Positions 4,852 to 5,269 of a stretch of DNA of 5,269 bases are shown here, piece after piece. The stretch lies in contig DATNDG010000179.1 of assembly GCA_035553515.1 (NCBI GenBank), positions 1 to 5,269 of the forward strand, given 5' to 3'. The notes beneath the pieces are model-generated. The model was not told where the DNA came from. It ran no database searches and was given only the letters and a program-made list of their open reading frames with translations. Origin of the DNA: DAHUYF01 sp035553515. GTDB taxonomy: Bacteria > Pseudomonadota > Alphaproteobacteria > ATCC43930 > CGMCC-115725. The position numbers and the translations under genes are program-made. How positions within the stretch are numbered: position 1 is the first letter of the stretch; each line of letters opens with the position of its first letter.

Positions 4852-5269
4852 ATGAGACGACGGACGATGCTGATAGGGGCGCTTCTCGCATTTTTCTGCG
4901 GAGCACCGCTCGCGGCGCCGGCGGTGGCGGCCGATAGCGGACCGGCTCTGGTGGTGTTCGCCGCCGCCAGTCTTAAGAACGCACTTGATGCGGCCGACAC
5001 CCTCTATCAGCACCAGGGCGGCGTCACCGTTCGAGTTTCCTATGCGGCAAGCTCGGCGCTTGCCAAGCAGATCGAGGCCGGCGCGCCGGCGGATTTGTTC
5101 ATCTCGGCCGATCTCGCCTGGATGGACTATCTTGCCAAGCGCAAGATGATCCGTCCGGATACCCGCAGCAACCTGCTCAGCAACGCGCTGGTGCTGATCG
5201 CGCCCGCCAACAGCAAGACGGCGCTGAAGATCGCGCCGGGATTCCCGCTGCTCAAGGCGCTCGGCGCCG
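4852..5269 (+). CDS. modA: Periplasmic molybdate-binding protein ModA, N-terminal part, cut by window edge
   Basis: The 139 visible residues are the first half of the substrate-binding protein of the ModABC molybdate (and tungstate) importer. A Sec signal peptide (MRRRTM, hydrophobic 7-21, AVAA at 24-27) suggests cleavage by signal peptidase I after an Ala near 26-27. Cys16 lies in the hydrophobic core without a lipobox. The mature part shows VVFAAASLKNALD (34-46), where Ser40 is a conserved oxyanion ligand. It then shows YAASSALAKQIEAGAPADLF (64-83), with Ser67/Ser68 at the second ligand site, followed by ISADLAWMDYL and a hinge strand NALVLIAP. The family length is about 250, so the second lobe lies beyond the edge, where modB and modC are expected. 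ModE-type control is indicated by the operator just upstream. Confidence 0.95.
   Translation, partial: MRRRTMLIGALLAFFCGAPLAAPAVAADSGPALVVFAAASLKNALDAADTLYQHQGGVTVRVSYAASSALAKQIEAGAPADLFISADLAWMDYLAKRKMIRPDTRSNLLSNALVLIAPANSKTALKIAPGFPLLKALGA

Overview
The window looks like chromosomal DNA of a GC-rich alphaproteobacterium, probably of the Hyphomicrobiales/Rhizobiales type. The clade call rests on two promoter signatures restricted to or typical of that class: a direct-repeat LexA box (GTTC-N7-GTTC at 1629-1643) and an EcfG-type general-stress promoter (GGAAC-N16-CGTT, minus strand, 2342 to 2318). The protein styles agree with it. I see no insertion sequences, CRISPR array, tRNA or rRNA, and no phage genes.

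Layout. 1-941 (minus) is the N-terminal 313 residues of an AMP-forming acyl-CoA synthetase that runs off the left edge. It is divergent from a 2-hydroxychromene-2-carboxylate isomerase-family protein (967-1614, plus), with only 25 bp between the start codons. Next comes a LexA-box promoter followed by a 26-residue single-membrane-segment microprotein (1685-1765, plus). A stand-alone receiver-domain response regulator (1822-2253, minus) follows, with an EcfG-type promoter upstream. Divergent from it is a two-gene operon: an OmpR-class response regulator (2410-3084) and its HAMP/HisKA sensor kinase (3095-4504). A 59-residue uncharacterised protein (4493-4672, minus) overlaps the kinase 3' end tail to tail. 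The right end holds a ModE-type operator (4801-4828) and the start of modA, the periplasmic molybdate-binding protein (4852 to edge).

How the parts work together. This is mainly a regulatory stretch, with four separate inputs readable from DNA: DNA damage (LexA box to microprotein), general stress (EcfG promoter to single receiver), an unknown envelope signal (sensor kinase to OmpR-class regulator), and molybdate status (ModE site to modA). The most notable item is the SOS-controlled microprotein. Its size, predicted topology and control recall Caulobacter SidA (an SOS-induced membrane peptide that blocks division) and the SOS-induced membrane peptides TisB and DinQ of E. coli. That link is an inference from architecture, not from a sequence match.
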